A DNA stretch of 64,000 nucleotides, taken from positions 62,001-126,000 of the forward strand of contig NZ_BOOY01000030.1 of assembly GCF_016863475.1 (NCBI RefSeq), given 5' to 3'. Origin of the DNA: Spirilliplanes yamanashiensis (lineage in GTDB: Bacteria; Actinomycetota; Actinomycetes; Mycobacteriales; Micromonosporaceae). The notes under the pieces were generated by a model. The model did not search any database and was not told the origin of the DNA. It saw nothing but the letters and a program-made list of their open reading frames with translations. This document shows, piece after piece, positions 1 through 11,976 of this stretch. Numbering within the stretch: the first letter of the stretch is position 1; each line of letters opens with the position of its first letter. The position numbers and the translations under genes were made by a program.

Positions 1-1671
1 CAGCACGCCGGGCGGGACGTGCCGGTCGGCGGGCACCGCGGCGAGCCACTCGGCGAGGATCTCGCCCTGGGCGTGGCCGCCGCCGGGGATGCCGCCGTCG
101 GCGAGGATGCGGGCGGCGCGGGCGGCGGCGGCCGGCGGCAGCGGCCGGGTGGTCTCGGCGGGCGCCGGGGCGACGGCGGGGTGCCCGGTGCCGGCGGGCC
201 GGCCGGCGCGGGCGTGGACGGCCGCGGCGGCCGCCGCCTCCAGCAGGCCCGCGGGGGTGCCGGGGTGGCTGCCGACGTGCGGGACGGCCCCGCCGGGCCA
301 GGGCCGCCGGTCGGTGCCGACGAGGGCGGCCGACAGCAGCTCGGGCGGCAGCTCGGCCGTGCGCGGCCCGCCGCCGGCGTAGGTGTCGGGGGCGGTGACG
401 AAGGCGCCCTCGGCCCACGCCGACAGCGGCCGCAGCCCATCGCGGCCCAGCTCGGCGGCGACGGTGGCCGGGTGGCCGCCCGCGGCGGCGAGCAGCCACC
501 AGGGCGTGTCGGTGACCAGCGGCAGCGCGTCGCCCGCCGCGTCGGCCAGGTGGCCGTCGGCGGTGGGCACGACACCGGCCAGCACGACCGGCACCAGGTC
601 GCGCCAGGGGTCGGCGGCGAGGGCGGCGGCGCGCTCGCGCAGGGCGTCGGCGACGGAGCCGCCCGCCGGGGCCGTCATCGCTCCGGTGGCCTCGACCGCG
701 CCGAGCAGGGCCCGCTGCGGCCAGGCGCCCGGGTGGTAGTGCAGGCCGGCGGTGAGCTCGGTGCCCGGCGGCGGGTCGGTGGGCAGGCTGCGGCCGGGCG
801 CGGCGAACGACAGGATGAGCGCGAACCGCCCGGTGCCGGCGCCGCGCAGCCAGGTGCGCCGGGTGGTCAGGGCGTCGTCGATGATCTCGGTGCGGCCGAG
901 CACCTGCCACCGGTCGTGCACGGCGGGCCCGGCCAGCACGTCCTCGCTCGCCACCGGGAAGCCGATGCGGGTGCGCACGGTGGCGGCGAGGTCGCCGGGC
1001 AGCTGCTCCAGCCGCTCGTGGCCGGCGGCGAGCAGCCGCAGCAGCCCCAGCTCGCCGAGCAGCCGGTCGGCCCAGTGGGCGCCGGAGCCGGGCAGCCGGG
1101 CGAGCCGGCGCACCGCGCCCGCCGCGCCGGGGGCCTGCGCGTCGACGAGGCGGGCGGCCATCGCCTCGTACGGCCGGGGCCCGGTTTGCTCGGCGGCGGC
1201 GAGGCCGTGCCGGACCTGGTCGTCGAGCCAGCGGCGCAGCTCGGCCATGCCGCCGGCGACGCGCTCGGCGCGGCGTTCGGCCCGCTTGGCCACGGCGGCC
1301 GGGTCGGGCGCGGCGGCGGCCTTCGCGGCCGGTTTCGGGGCCGCGGCCCGGCGCTCGCGCCACTCCCGCGCCCACGGCGGGGCCGCCGCCTCCGGCAGGC
1401 CCGCGTCGGACCACCGCAGCAGCAGCCCGACGACGTGCTTGCAGGGGAATTTGCGGCTGGGGCACGAGCACCGGTACGCCGGCCCGGCCGGGTCGACGCA
1501 CACCTGGTAGGGGTTGCGGCCGCTGCCGCGCGCCTCGCCCCACAGCCCCTCGTCGTCGGCCCCCGCCGAGACCCACGCGGCCGGGCCGCTCAGCGCCCGG
1601 CCGGCCCGCTGCGACGACGCGTCGGGGGCGAGGGCGAGGGCCTGGGCGGGCGACCAGCGTTCGAGGGGCAC
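1..1671 (-). CDS. SWIM zinc-finger protein, 3' end beyond the window
   Basis: At least 557 codons; the C-terminus lies off the left edge. Near residues 65-85 a CxC...CxH cluster (CSC then CKH) matches the SWIM zinc-binding motif, which is thought to bind DNA or protein. The rest is an Ala/Leu/Arg-rich helical region typical of uncharacterised actinobacterial SWIM proteins, often encoded next to MoxR/VWA-type genes. The GTG at 1671 is the first possible start because a TAG lies in the same frame four codons upstream. No strong ribosome binding site is visible. Family assignment is sure, cellular role unknown. Confidence 0.8.
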   Translation of the reverse strand, partial: MPLERWSPAQALALAPDASSQRAGRALSGPAAWVSAGADDEGLWGEARGSGRNPYQVCVDPAGPAYRCSCPSRKFPCKHVVGLLLRWSDAGLPEAAAPPWAREWRERRAAAPKPAAKAAAAPDPAAVAKRAERRAERVAGGMAELRRWLDDQVRHGLAAAEQTGPRPYEAMAARLVDAQAPGAAGAVRRLARLPGSGAHWADRLLGELGLLRLLAAGHERLEQLPGDLAATVRTRIGFPVASEDVLAGPAVHDRWQVLGRTEIIDDALTTRRTWLRGAGTGRFALILSFAAPGRSLPTDPPPGTELTAGLHYHPGAWPQRALLGAVEATGAMTAPAGGSVADALRERAAALAADPWRDLVPVVLAGVVPTADGHLADAAGDALPLVTDTPWWLLAAAGGHPATVAAELGRDGLRPLSAWAEGAFVTAPDTYAGGGPRTAELPPELLSAALVGTDRRPWPGGAVPHVGSHPGTPAGLLEAAAAAAVHARAGRPAGTGHPAVAPAPAETTRPLPPAAAARAARILADGGIPGGGHAQGEILAEWLAAVPADRHVPPGVL

Positions 1672-1716
1672 CCCGACAACCTAGACACCGGGTACGACAT
1701 CACCCGGCAGGCACGA

Positions 1717-1744
1717 CCGGCGGCGGACGCACGTCCACCGCCGG
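1717..1744 (-). terminator. GC hairpin after glgX
   Basis: A 13-bp stem (CCGGCGGTGGACG pairing with CGTCCGCCGCCGG, one G-U wobble) with a 2-nt loop lies just after the glgX stop. There is no T-run. It is a probable terminator of the I-shaped actinomycete kind. Confidence 0.5.
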
Positions 1745-1755
1745 CCGTGGCGACG

Positions 1756-3864
<2,109 letters not shown>

Positions 3865-3895
3865 CGATCTCCCCCTCGCGGTGCCGGGCCCGGGA

Positions 3896-4618
3896 TCAGG
3901 CGCGGCTCGCGGCACGCATTGCCCACGCCACGCTGGGTGAAACGTCGGCGGGCCCCGGGGTTGCGCTTGTCACGTCGGCGGCGGCCCGCCAGCGGTCGAG
4001 GACGGCCTCGGCGACGACGGGCGAGGTGGCCAGCGGGGCGGTGACCGCGTCGGCGCCGGCGCGCGCGAGGCCGCGGTGGAACACGCCGTCGACCAGCAGG
4101 TACGCGCCGACGACGATCCGTTCGGCGCCGGCGGCGCGCAGCCGGGCGACGACGTCGGGCACCCGCGGGGACGGCCCGGCCGCGTACCCGACGACGGGGT
4201 CGCCGGGCAGGGCCCGCGCGACGTCGGCGACCTCGGCGATCGAGCGGGGGTCGCTGGACCCGGCGGCCGCCAGGACGACGGCGTCGGCCGGGCCGGCGGC
4301 GGCGATCCGGGCGGCCAGTTCGGCGAGCAGCCGCGGGTCGCGCCCGAGCGGCGCGGTGACCACGGCGGGGCGGCCGGCGACGGCGCCGGCGATGTCGACG
4401 CGGACGTGGTAGCCGGCGGTGAGCAGCAGCGGCACGACCACGGCGGGCCCGTCGAGGGCGGCGGCGACCTCGCGGACGTGCGGTTCCTGCACGTCCGCGT
4501 AGGCGAGCCGCAGGTCGATGCCGGGCGCGCGGCGGCGCACGGCGGACGCCACCGCGCGCACCTGCGCCTGCCCGGCGGCCGACCGGGTGCCGTGCGCGAC
4601 GAGCACGAGGGCGGTCAC
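3896..4618 (-). CDS. Sirohydrochlorin chelatase (CbiX/SirB-like)
   Basis: 240 residues. It begins with ALVLVAHGTR, whose His is the metal-binding residue of CbiX/SirB chelatases, and a second half-repeat ends at LLVDGVFHRGLA, giving the two-domain chelatase fold. Family members insert Fe or Co into sirohydrochlorin. As last gene of the nitrate operon it most likely makes siroheme for NirB. The GTG start overlaps the preceding regulator's TGA by 4 bp, so translation is coupled. The C-terminal tail of about 25 residues is low-complexity. Confidence 0.85.
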   Translation of the reverse strand: MTALVLVAHGTRSAAGQAQVRAVASAVRRRAPGIDLRLAYADVQEPHVREVAAALDGPAVVVPLLLTAGYHVRVDIAGAVAGRPAVVTAPLGRDPRLLAELAARIAAAGPADAVVLAAAGSSDPRSIAEVADVARALPGDPVVGYAAGPSPRVPDVVARLRAAGAERIVVGAYLLVDGVFHRGLARAGADAVTAPLATSPVVAEAVLDRWRAAADVTSATPGPADVSPSVAWAMRAASRA

Positions 4619-5703
4619 GCGTCGACCCGCAGCCGGTAGCCGCGCTTGATGACGGTCTCGACGTAGCGCGGCGAGCCCAGGGCGGCGCGCAGCCGGGCCA
4701 CCGCCATGTCGACGGCGTGGCCGTCGGCGCCGCGCGGCAGGGCCGCGACGAGCGCCGCGCGGGAGATGACCGCGCCGGGCCGGTCGGCGAGCGCGGCCAG
4801 CGTCGCCATCGAGGCGGGGGCGAGGGTACGCGGCTCGCCGTCCACGAGCACGGCGTGGCCCCGCAGCTCCAGGTCGGTCCCGGCGACCCGCAACCGGCGG
4901 GCGCGGCGCGGCAGCTCGTCGGTGACCGCCTTGACCAGCGCGCCGAGCCGGGCCCGGTCGGGCACCAGCGCGGGCACCCCGGCAGCCAGCAGCGGCGCCG
5001 CGGTGACCGGGCCGACGCACGCGGCCACCGTGCGGGCGCCGAACAGCTCGGCGGGGGCGCGCCCGGCCACCTCCAGCAGGGTGGTGACGGCGGGCGCGCT
5101 GGTGAACGTGACGGCGTCCACCCCGCCGGCGAGGATCTGCTCGACGAGGCGGCGCAGCGGCGCGACGTCGTCCGGCACCTGCGACCGGTACACGGGCACC
5201 TCGACGACCTCCGCCCCGGCGCCGCGCAGCGCCCCGACGAACTCCTCCTGCGGCCCGCCGTGCAGCTGCACCGCGATGCGCTTGCGGGCGACGCCCTCGG
5301 CGAGCAGCTCGCGCAGGATCTCCTCGCACGACTCGGTGGGCGCCGACCAGTGCTCGCTCAGCCCGGCGGCCCGGATCGCGCCGCACGGCTTGGCGCCGCG
5401 GGCGATGAGCCGGGCCTGCTGCAGCCCGGCGCGCAGCTGCTCGCCGACGCCCCACCCCTCGGCGGCCTCCAGCCAGCCGCGGAACCCGATGCCGGTGGTG
5501 GCGACGACGATGTCGGGCGTCAGCGCCACGCACAGCTCGGTGGCGGCCTGCAGGGCGGTGTCGTCGCGCAGCGGGACGATGGTGATGGCGGGGGCGCTGA
5601 CGACGCGGGCGCCGCGGCGCTGCAGCAGCGCGCTCATCTCGTCGCGCCGCCGCTCGGCGGTGATCGCCACGGTGAATCCGGTGAGCGGCAGCGCCGCCGT
5701 CAT
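4615..5703 (-). CDS. nnaR: NnaR-like regulator: HemD domain fused to OmpR-type winged helix
   Basis: 362 residues. Residues 1-260 resemble uroporphyrinogen-III synthase (TGFTVAITAERR start, TTGIGFRGW, VTFTSAPAV). Residues 270-362 form a Trans_reg_C winged helix (PGAVISRAALVAAL, VDMAVARLRAALG, VKRGYRL). This fusion is the architecture of NnaR (mycobacterial Rv0260c/MSMEG_0432 type), a co-activator of nitrate/nitrite assimilation genes. It lies inside the operon, coupled by 4-bp overlaps to nirD before it and the chelatase after it. Whether it keeps synthase activity is uncertain. A separate hemD is expected elsewhere in the genome. Confidence 0.85.
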   Translation of the reverse strand: MTAALPLTGFTVAITAERRRDEMSALLQRRGARVVSAPAITIVPLRDDTALQAATELCVALTPDIVVATTGIGFRGWLEAAEGWGVGEQLRAGLQQARLIARGAKPCGAIRAAGLSEHWSAPTESCEEILRELLAEGVARKRIAVQLHGGPQEEFVGALRGAGAEVVEVPVYRSQVPDDVAPLRRLVEQILAGGVDAVTFTSAPAVTTLLEVAGRAPAELFGARTVAACVGPVTAAPLLAAGVPALVPDRARLGALVKAVTDELPRRARRLRVAGTDLELRGHAVLVDGEPRTLAPASMATLAALADRPGAVISRAALVAALPRGADGHAVDMAVARLRAALGSPRYVETVIKRGYRLRVDA

Positions 5704-6035
5704 CCGGCCACCACCTCCACGACGCCGTCGCGCACCCGCGCCGCGTACACGGGCAGGGCGGCGGCCGGGTCGTCGAGGCAGGCGCCGGTGTCCAGGTCGT
5801 ACGCCTGCTTGTGCATGGGCGACACGACGACGGCCCGGCCGCCGCGGGTGCCGACGATGCCGCGGGACATGACGTTGGCGCCCCACAGCGGGTCGCGGTT
5901 GCCGACCGCCCGCACCTGGTCGTCGTGCAGGCGGAACACGGCGACCTGCACGCCGCCGACCAGGGCGGCGGCGCCCCGCTCCGGCAGCAGGTCGCCCAGG
6001 CGGCACACGGCCGTCCAGGTGATCGTCGTCGTCAT
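5700..6035 (-). CDS. nirD: Assimilatory nitrite reductase small subunit NirD
   Basis: 111 residues with the Rieske-like fold of NirD. The cluster residues of a true Rieske protein are absent: SPMHKQAYDLDTG replaces the CxH pairs, as normal for NirD. It partners NirB in the NADH-dependent six-electron reduction of nitrite to ammonium in the cytoplasm. The start ATG overlaps the nirB stop (ATGA), and its own stop overlaps the nnaR start. Confidence 0.93.
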   Translation of the reverse strand: MTTTITWTAVCRLGDLLPERGAAALVGGVQVAVFRLHDDQVRAVGNRDPLWGANVMSRGIVGTRGGRAVVVSPMHKQAYDLDTGACLDDPAAALPVYAARVRDGVVEVVAG

Positions 6036-8482
6036 GCGCTGACCTCCGGCATTCCGAGGGGGACGGGCACCCGCTGCTCGCGTTCGACCGTGAACGCGAT
6101 GGACGGGTCGGGCGTCTGCGGCTCGTTGACGAACGAGACGAACCGGCGCAGCTTGTCGGGGTCCTCCAGCACGGCCCGCCACTCGTCGGCGTAGCCGCCC
6201 ACGTGCCGGTCCATCGCGGCGTCCAGCTCGGCGCAGATGCCGAGGCTGTCGTCGACGATGACGGCGCGCAGGTGCTCCAGGCCGCCGTCGAGGGCCTCCA
6301 GCCAGGCGGCGGTGCGCTGCAGCCGGTCGGCGGTGCGGATGTAGAACATGAGGAACCGGTCGATGGTGCGCACCAGCTCCTCGGTGGACAGGTCGGTGGC
6401 GAACAGGTCGGCGTGCCGGGGACGGAACCCGCCGTTGCCGCCGACGTAGAGGTTCCAGCCGGTCTCGGTGGCGATGACCCCGAAGTCCTTGCTGCGCGCC
6501 TCGGCGCACTCGCGGGCGCAGCCGCTGACGGCGCTCTTGAGCTTGTGCGGCGAGCGCAGGCCGCGATAGCGCAGCTCCAGGGCCACGGCGAGGCCGACGG
6601 AGTCCTGCACGCCGTACCGGCACCAGGTGGAGCCGACGCACGACTTCACGGTGCGCAGCGCCTTGCCGTACGCGTGGCCGGACTCGAACCCGGCGTCGAC
6701 GAGCCGGCGCCAGATCGCGGGCAGCTGCTCGACGCGGGCGCCGAACAGGTCGATCCGCTGCCCGCCGGTGATCTTGGTGTAGAGGCCGAAGTCGCGGGCC
6801 ACCTCGCCGATGACGATGAGCCGCTCGGGGGTGATCTCCCCGCCGGGGATGCGCGGCACCACCGAGTAGGTGCCGTCGCGCTGGATGTTGGCGAGGAAGT
6901 GGTCGTTCGTGTCCTGCAGCGCGGCCTGCTCGCCGTCGAGCACGTGCCCGCCGCCGAGCGACGCCAGGATCGAGGCGACGACGGGCTTGCAGACGTCGCA
7001 GCCGCGGCCGGTGCCGTACTCGCCGATCAGGGCCGAGAAGGTGGCGATGCCGCGCACCCGGATGAGGTCGAACAGCTCCTGCCGGGAGTACGCGAAGTGC
7101 TCGCACAGCGCCGTGGACTGCGCCACCCCGGCCTCGGTGAGCAGCGACCTCAGCAGCGGCACGCAGGAGCCGCAGGTGGTGCCGGCGCGGGTGCACGCCT
7201 TGAGGCAGCCCACGTCGGCGCAGCCGGCGCCGATCGCGCCGAGCACCTGGTCCTTGGTGACGGCGTTGCAGCTGCACACCTGGGCGTCGCCGGGCAGCGC
7301 CACGTCGGGCGCGCCCGCGGACAGGAAGTCGGCCAGCTTGCCGGGCACCGGGCCGCCGACGGCCGCCTTGAGCACCCCGTAGGCGGCGGCGTCGCCGACG
7401 AGGATGCCGCCGAGCAGGGTGCGCGCGTCGTCGGTGAGCACCAGCTTGGCGTACAGGCCGTGGGCGGGGTCCGCGTAGACGACGTCGAGCGGGCCGGTGG
7501 TGGCGCCGAAGCTGGCGACGTCGACGCCGAGCAGCTTGAGCTTGGTGGACATGTCGGCGCCGCCGAAGGTGGCGTCCCCGCCGAGCAGCCGGTCGGCGAC
7601 GACGTCGGCCATCGCGTAGCCGGGGGCGACCAGGCCGTAGCAGCGGCCGTCGACGGCGGCGCACTCGCCGATGGCGAAGACGCGCTCGTCGGCGGTGCGG
7701 CAGGACGCGTCGACGAGGATGCCGCCGCGCTCGGCCACCGGCAGCCCGGCGGCGCGGGCCAGCTCGTCGCGGGGGCGCACGCCCGCGGCGAACACCACCA
7801 GGTCGGCGCCGAGGGTCAGCTCGCCGGCGCCCACGGCCAGCCGGTCGCCGTCCGGCGCGATGCCGGTGACCCCGGCCCCGGTGTGCACGTCGATGCCCAG
7901 CTCCTCGATGCGGCGGCGCAGGATCGCGCCGCCCGCCGCGTCGACCTGCATCGGCATGAGGTGCGGCGCGAACTCGACGATGGCGGTGCGCAGCCCGAGC
8001 AGGCGCAGCGCGTTCGCCGCCTCCAGGCCGAGCAGCCCGCCGCCGACGACGATCCCGGCGGAGCGCCCGGCGGCGTGCGCGCGCAGCGCCTCCAGGTCGT
8101 CGAGGGTGCGGTAGACGAACACGCCCGGGCTGCCGGTGCCGGGCACCGGCGGCACGAACGCCCGCGAGCCGGTGGCCAGCACCAGCGCGTCGTACGGGTA
8201 CTCCCCCGCCGCGGTGCGCACCACCCGCGCCTCGCGGTCGACGGCGGTGGCGGGCTCGCCGAGCCGGATGGTGGTGCCGGCCGGCACGCCGGGCGGGGCG
8301 AGGGTCAGCTCCTCGGCGCTGACGCCGTCGAAGAACGCCGACAGCCGCACCCGGTCGTACGCCCGCCGGGTCTCCTCCCCCAGCACGGTGACCTCGGTGA
8401 AGCGCCGGGCGGTGTCGCGGGCCGCGAGCGACTCCACGAACCGCTGCCCGACCATGCCGTTGCCGATGACGACGAGCCTCAT
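6032..8482 (-). CDS. nirB: Assimilatory nitrite reductase [NAD(P)H] large subunit NirB
   Basis: 816 residues, full length. Order: FAD/NADH-binding pyridine-nucleotide reductase domain ([11 protein letters not shown]; second nucleotide fold [12 protein letters not shown]), BFD-like [2Fe-2S] region (CSC...CLKAC...CGSC), then the nitrite/sulfite reductase ferredoxin-like and catalytic halves with the siroheme/4Fe-4S ligands as CVGSTWC and CARECAEA. It reduces nitrite to ammonium using NAD(P)H. Coupled by ATGA to the upstream flavoprotein and downstream nirD. Every cofactor-binding cysteine expected is present. Confidence 0.95.
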   Translation of the reverse strand: MRLVVIGNGMVGQRFVESLAARDTARRFTEVTVLGEETRRAYDRVRLSAFFDGVSAEELTLAPPGVPAGTTIRLGEPATAVDREARVVRTAAGEYPYDALVLATGSRAFVPPVPGTGSPGVFVYRTLDDLEALRAHAAGRSAGIVVGGGLLGLEAANALRLLGLRTAIVEFAPHLMPMQVDAAGGAILRRRIEELGIDVHTGAGVTGIAPDGDRLAVGAGELTLGADLVVFAAGVRPRDELARAAGLPVAERGGILVDASCRTADERVFAIGECAAVDGRCYGLVAPGYAMADVVADRLLGGDATFGGADMSTKLKLLGVDVASFGATTGPLDVVYADPAHGLYAKLVLTDDARTLLGGILVGDAAAYGVLKAAVGGPVPGKLADFLSAGAPDVALPGDAQVCSCNAVTKDQVLGAIGAGCADVGCLKACTRAGTTCGSCVPLLRSLLTEAGVAQSTALCEHFAYSRQELFDLIRVRGIATFSALIGEYGTGRGCDVCKPVVASILASLGGGHVLDGEQAALQDTNDHFLANIQRDGTYSVVPRIPGGEITPERLIVIGEVARDFGLYTKITGGQRIDLFGARVEQLPAIWRRLVDAGFESGHAYGKALRTVKSCVGSTWCRYGVQDSVGLAVALELRYRGLRSPHKLKSAVSGCARECAEARSKDFGVIATETGWNLYVGGNGGFRPRHADLFATDLSTEELVRTIDRFLMFYIRTADRLQRTAAWLEALDGGLEHLRAVIVDDSLGICAELDAAMDRHVGGYADEWRAVLEDPDKLRRFVSFVNEPQTPDPSIAFTVEREQRVPVPLGMPEVSA

Positions 8483-9867
8483 ACGGTGACCTCCGGTTCC
8501 ACGGTGGACAGCCAGTCGACGATGCCGGTGACCGCGTCGGCGCAGCCGCCGCAGCCGGTGGTGGCGCGGGTGGCGGCGGCGACGTCGGCGACGCTGCGCG
8601 CGCCGGAGCGCCAGCACGCGGTGATCGCGGCCTTCGGCACCGAGTTGCACCGGCACACCACGGCGTGGTCCGGCATGAACGCGGGCGACGCGGCCGGCGC
8701 GGCGGGTTCCGCCCCGAACGCCCGCCCGAACAGCAGCGACCGCCGGTCGGCGGGCACCGGCGCGTCGCGGTCGTAGAGCTGGGTGACGGCGCCGACGGAC
8801 GGGTTGTCGCCGAGCAGCACCGCCCCGGCGAGGCGGTCGCCGCGGATGACCAGCCGCACGTACGTGCCCCGCGCCGGGTCGGCGAACGTGACCACCTCGG
8901 CGTCCGGGTCGGGCGCGACGCTGCCCATCGCGGCCAGGTCGATGCCGCCGGCCTTGAGCCGGGTGACCAGCCGGGAGCCGCGGTAGCGGGCGGTGCCGCC
9001 GGTGAGCCGGTCGGCCAGGGCGGCCGCCTGCTCCCAGGCGGGGGCGACGAGGCCGTGCACGGTGCCGTCGTGCTCGGCGCAGTCGCCGACGGCGTAGACG
9101 TGCGGGTCGCTGGTGCGCAGGCCGTCGTCGACGAGCACGCCGCGGTGCACGGCCAGCCCGGCGGCCCGGGCCAGCGCGGTGTCGGGGCGGGCGCCGCACG
9201 CCACCACGAGCAGGTCGCCCGGCACGGCGGTGCCGTCGGCGAGCAGCAGCCGGTCGCCGGTCCAGGCGGTGGCGCGGGCGCCCACCCGCACGCACACCCC
9301 GAGGTCGCGCAGGGTGCGGGCGAGGACGTGGCCGCCGTCGGGGTCGAGCTGGCGGTCCATCACGTGCCCGCCGGCGTGCACGACCGTGACGGCCAGCCCG
9401 CACCCGGCCAGCCCGCGGGCGGCCTCCAGGCCGAGCAGGCCGCCGCCGAGCACCACGGCGCTGCGGGCGCCCCCGGCGGCGGCCAGGATGCCCCGGCAGT
9501 CGTCGAGGGTGCGCAGCACGTGCGCGGTGGCGGCGGGCACGCCGTCCATCGGGGGCAGCACGGCGGTGGCGCCGGTGGCCAGCACCAGCGCGTCGTACGC
9601 CTGCTCGCCCTCGGGGGTGACCACGACCCGGCGGGCCAGGTCGAGCGCGGTGACGGGCACGCCGAGGCGCAGGTCCGCGCCGGGCGGCGGGGCGGCCAGG
9701 GTGAGGTCGTCCTCGCGGACCTTGCCGGCCAGCAGCGTGGACAGCATGACCCGGTTGTACGGCCGGTGCGTCTCGGCGCCGAAGGCGGTGACGTCCGCGC
9801 CGCGGGCGCGCAGCTCGCTGACCACGCGGGCGCCCGCCATGCCGTAGCCGGCCACCACGACCCTCAT
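8479..9867 (-). CDS. FAD-dependent oxidoreductase with BFD [2Fe-2S] domain, NasB-like
   Basis: 462 residues resembling the N-terminal half of NirB. It has an FAD fold ([12 protein letters not shown]), an NAD fold ([15 protein letters not shown]), an [13 protein letters not shown] motif, and a C-terminal BFD-like cluster (CRC...CGGC). It lacks a siroheme domain. Sandwiched by ATGA overlaps between nasA and nirB, it is best read as the NADH-to-nitrate-reductase electron donor, analogous to Bacillus NasB. Direct donation to NasA is inferred from position. Confidence 0.82.
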   Translation of the reverse strand: MRVVVAGYGMAGARVVSELRARGADVTAFGAETHRPYNRVMLSTLLAGKVREDDLTLAAPPPGADLRLGVPVTALDLARRVVVTPEGEQAYDALVLATGATAVLPPMDGVPAATAHVLRTLDDCRGILAAAGGARSAVVLGGGLLGLEAARGLAGCGLAVTVVHAGGHVMDRQLDPDGGHVLARTLRDLGVCVRVGARATAWTGDRLLLADGTAVPGDLLVVACGARPDTALARAAGLAVHRGVLVDDGLRTSDPHVYAVGDCAEHDGTVHGLVAPAWEQAAALADRLTGGTARYRGSRLVTRLKAGGIDLAAMGSVAPDPDAEVVTFADPARGTYVRLVIRGDRLAGAVLLGDNPSVGAVTQLYDRDAPVPADRRSLLFGRAFGAEPAAPAASPAFMPDHAVVCRCNSVPKAAITACWRSGARSVADVAAATRATTGCGGCADAVTGIVDWLSTVEPEVTV

Positions 9868-11897
9868 GCGAGTGCCACCCGGGCCGCGCAGACCTTGAAC
9901 TCCGGCATCCGCGACACCGGGTCGAGCGCCGGATTCGTCAGCGTGTTGGCGCGCGCGGCGCCGCCCCAGTGGAACGGCATGAACACCGTGTCGGGGCGGA
10001 TGGCGGTGCTGAGCCGGGCGGGCGCGGTGGCGCTGCCGCGGCGGGTGCTGACGGCCACGTCGTCGCCGTCGGCGATGCCGAGCCGGCCGGCCAGGTCGGG
10101 GTGCAGCTCGACGAACGCCCGGCCCGGCAGCCCGGCGATGCGGCGCGTCTGCGCGCCCGACTGGTACTGGGTGAGCACCCGCCCGGTGGTCAGGTACAGC
10201 GGGTAGTCGGCGCACGGCTGCTCGGCGGGCCCGCGGTGGTCGACGGCGACGAACCGGGCCCGGCCGTCGGGGGTGGCGAACCTCTCCAGGAACATCCGGG
10301 GGGTGCCGGGGTGGTCCTCGGCCGGGCACGGCCAGAACACCCCGCCCTCGGCGGTGATCCGCTCGTAGGTGATGCCCGCGTAGTCGGCGGTGCCGCCGGC
10401 CGAGGCGCGGCGCAGCTCGTCGAACACCTCCCGCGGCCGGGCGCTGACCGGCGCGCCGAGGCGGCCGGACAGCGCGGCGAGGATCTCCAGGTCGGTGCGC
10501 ACGCCGGGCGGCGGCGGGCGCAGCCGGGTGCGCCGGATGACCCGGCCCTCCAGGTTGGTCATCGTGCCGTCCTCCTCGGCCCACTGCGCGGCGGGCAGCA
10601 CCACGTCGGCCAGCGCCGCCGTCTCCGACAGCACGAAGTCCGTGACGACGAGCAGGTCCAGGCCCGCGAGGCGGCGCTCGACGCCGGCGGCGCGCGGGGC
10701 CGACACCACCGGGTTGGAGCCGAACACCAGCAGCGCGCGCATCTTCTCGGCGGTGAGCAGCTCGTACGCCGACGGGCCCGGGCCGGGCAGGTCGTCCGGG
10801 TCGACGCCCCACACCGCCGCCACGTGCGCGCGGGCGGCCGGGTCGTCGAGCCTGCGGTAGCCGGGCAGCTGGTCGGCCTTCTGGCCGTGCTCGCGGCCGC
10901 CCTGGCCGTTGCCCTGCCCGGTGAGGCAGCCGTAGCCGGAGCCGGGCCGGCCGGGCAGGCCCAGCGCGAGCGCCAGGTTGACGAACGCGGTGACCGTGTC
11001 GGTGCCGGTGGCGTGCTGCTCGGCGCCGCGGGCGGTCAGCACCATCGCCGTGTCCGCGGCGGCCAGCCGGTGCACGGTGGCGAGCAGGTCGGCGATGGGC
11101 ACCCCGGTCAGCCGCTCCACCCGGGCCGGCCACCACTGGGCGACCGTGCGGCGCACCTCGTCGAAGCCGGTGGTGCGCGCGGCCACGTACGCCTCGTCGA
11201 CCAGGCCCTCGGTGATCGCCAGGTGCAGCAGCCCGTTCGCCAGCGCCAGGTCGGTGCCCGGCGTGGGCTGCAGGTGCAGGGCGCCGTGCCGGGCGGTCGC
11301 GGTGACCCGCGGGTCCACCGTGATCAGCCGCTCGCCCGGCAGGTGCCGCAGGAACGGCGGCATCGTCTCGGCCGGGTTCGCGCCGACCAGCAGCACGGCC
11401 CCGGCGTCGCGGATGTCGGTGACCGGGAACGGCAGGCCGCGGTCGGCGCCGAACGCCCGGTTGCCGGCGGCGGCCGCCGACGACATGCAGAACCGGCCGT
11501 TGTAGTCGATCGTGGCGGTGCGCAGCGCGACCCGGGCGAACCGGCCCAGCGCGTACGCCTTCTCGTTGGTGAGCCCGCCGCCGCCGAACACGGCGACCGC
11601 GTCCCGGCCGTGCGCGCGCTGCACGTCGCGCACCCCCGCCACCACCCGGTCGAGCGCCTCGTCCCAGGTGGCGCGGCGCAGCACGCCCGCCTGGCGCACC
11701 AGCGGCGCGGTCAGCCGGTCGGGGTGCGCCAGCAGCTCCGCCGACGTCCAGCCCTTCTGGCACAGGCCGCCGCCGTTGACCACGAAGTCCCGGCCGGACA
11801 CGGTCACCGGGTCGCCCGCGGACAGCCGCATCGCGCACTGCAGCGCGCAGTACGGGCAGTGGGTGTCCGCCGTCGTCATGCCGGACAGGCTCTCCAC
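9864..11897 (-). CDS. nasA: Assimilatory nitrate reductase catalytic subunit NasA
   Basis: About 677 residues of the molybdopterin oxidoreductase family. The N-terminal [4Fe-4S] site CPYCALQC...GLCQKGW is followed by Mo-bisMGD domains ([12 protein letters not shown] with the probable Mo-ligand Cys, [20 protein letters not shown] typical of NasA/NarB) and a molydopterin dinucleotide-binding C-terminus ([17 protein letters not shown]). It reduces nitrate to nitrite in the cytoplasm. I prefer the GTG at 11897, 8 nt after AAAGGA. The ATG at 11951 would add a stretch with A/T-rich third positions that looks like leader; the ATG at 11879 is a further option. Confidence 0.92.
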   Translation of the reverse strand: MESLSGMTTADTHCPYCALQCAMRLSAGDPVTVSGRDFVVNGGGLCQKGWTSAELLAHPDRLTAPLVRQAGVLRRATWDEALDRVVAGVRDVQRAHGRDAVAVFGGGGLTNEKAYALGRFARVALRTATIDYNGRFCMSSAAAAGNRAFGADRGLPFPVTDIRDAGAVLLVGANPAETMPPFLRHLPGERLITVDPRVTATARHGALHLQPTPGTDLALANGLLHLAITEGLVDEAYVAARTTGFDEVRRTVAQWWPARVERLTGVPIADLLATVHRLAAADTAMVLTARGAEQHATGTDTVTAFVNLALALGLPGRPGSGYGCLTGQGNGQGGREHGQKADQLPGYRRLDDPAARAHVAAVWGVDPDDLPGPGPSAYELLTAEKMRALLVFGSNPVVSAPRAAGVERRLAGLDLLVVTDFVLSETAALADVVLPAAQWAEEDGTMTNLEGRVIRRTRLRPPPPGVRTDLEILAALSGRLGAPVSARPREVFDELRRASAGGTADYAGITYERITAEGGVFWPCPAEDHPGTPRMFLERFATPDGRARFVAVDHRGPAEQPCADYPLYLTTGRVLTQYQSGAQTRRIAGLPGRAFVELHPDLAGRLGIADGDDVAVSTRRGSATAPARLSTAIRPDTVFMPFHWGGAARANTLTNPALDPVSRMPEFKVCAARVALA

Positions 11898-11976
11898 CAG
11901 CCGTTTCCTTTCCCGTCTCGCTGTGTTTCGGGTCTGCAAATCACGCATCACAACCGACGTCCGGCCACGGTGACGC

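Noticed and set aside
6203-8776. Long plus-strand open frame opposite nirB
   Set aside because: Antisense shadow of a full-length, well conserved enzyme; composition is mirror-like (Gly/Ala/Val/Asp/His).
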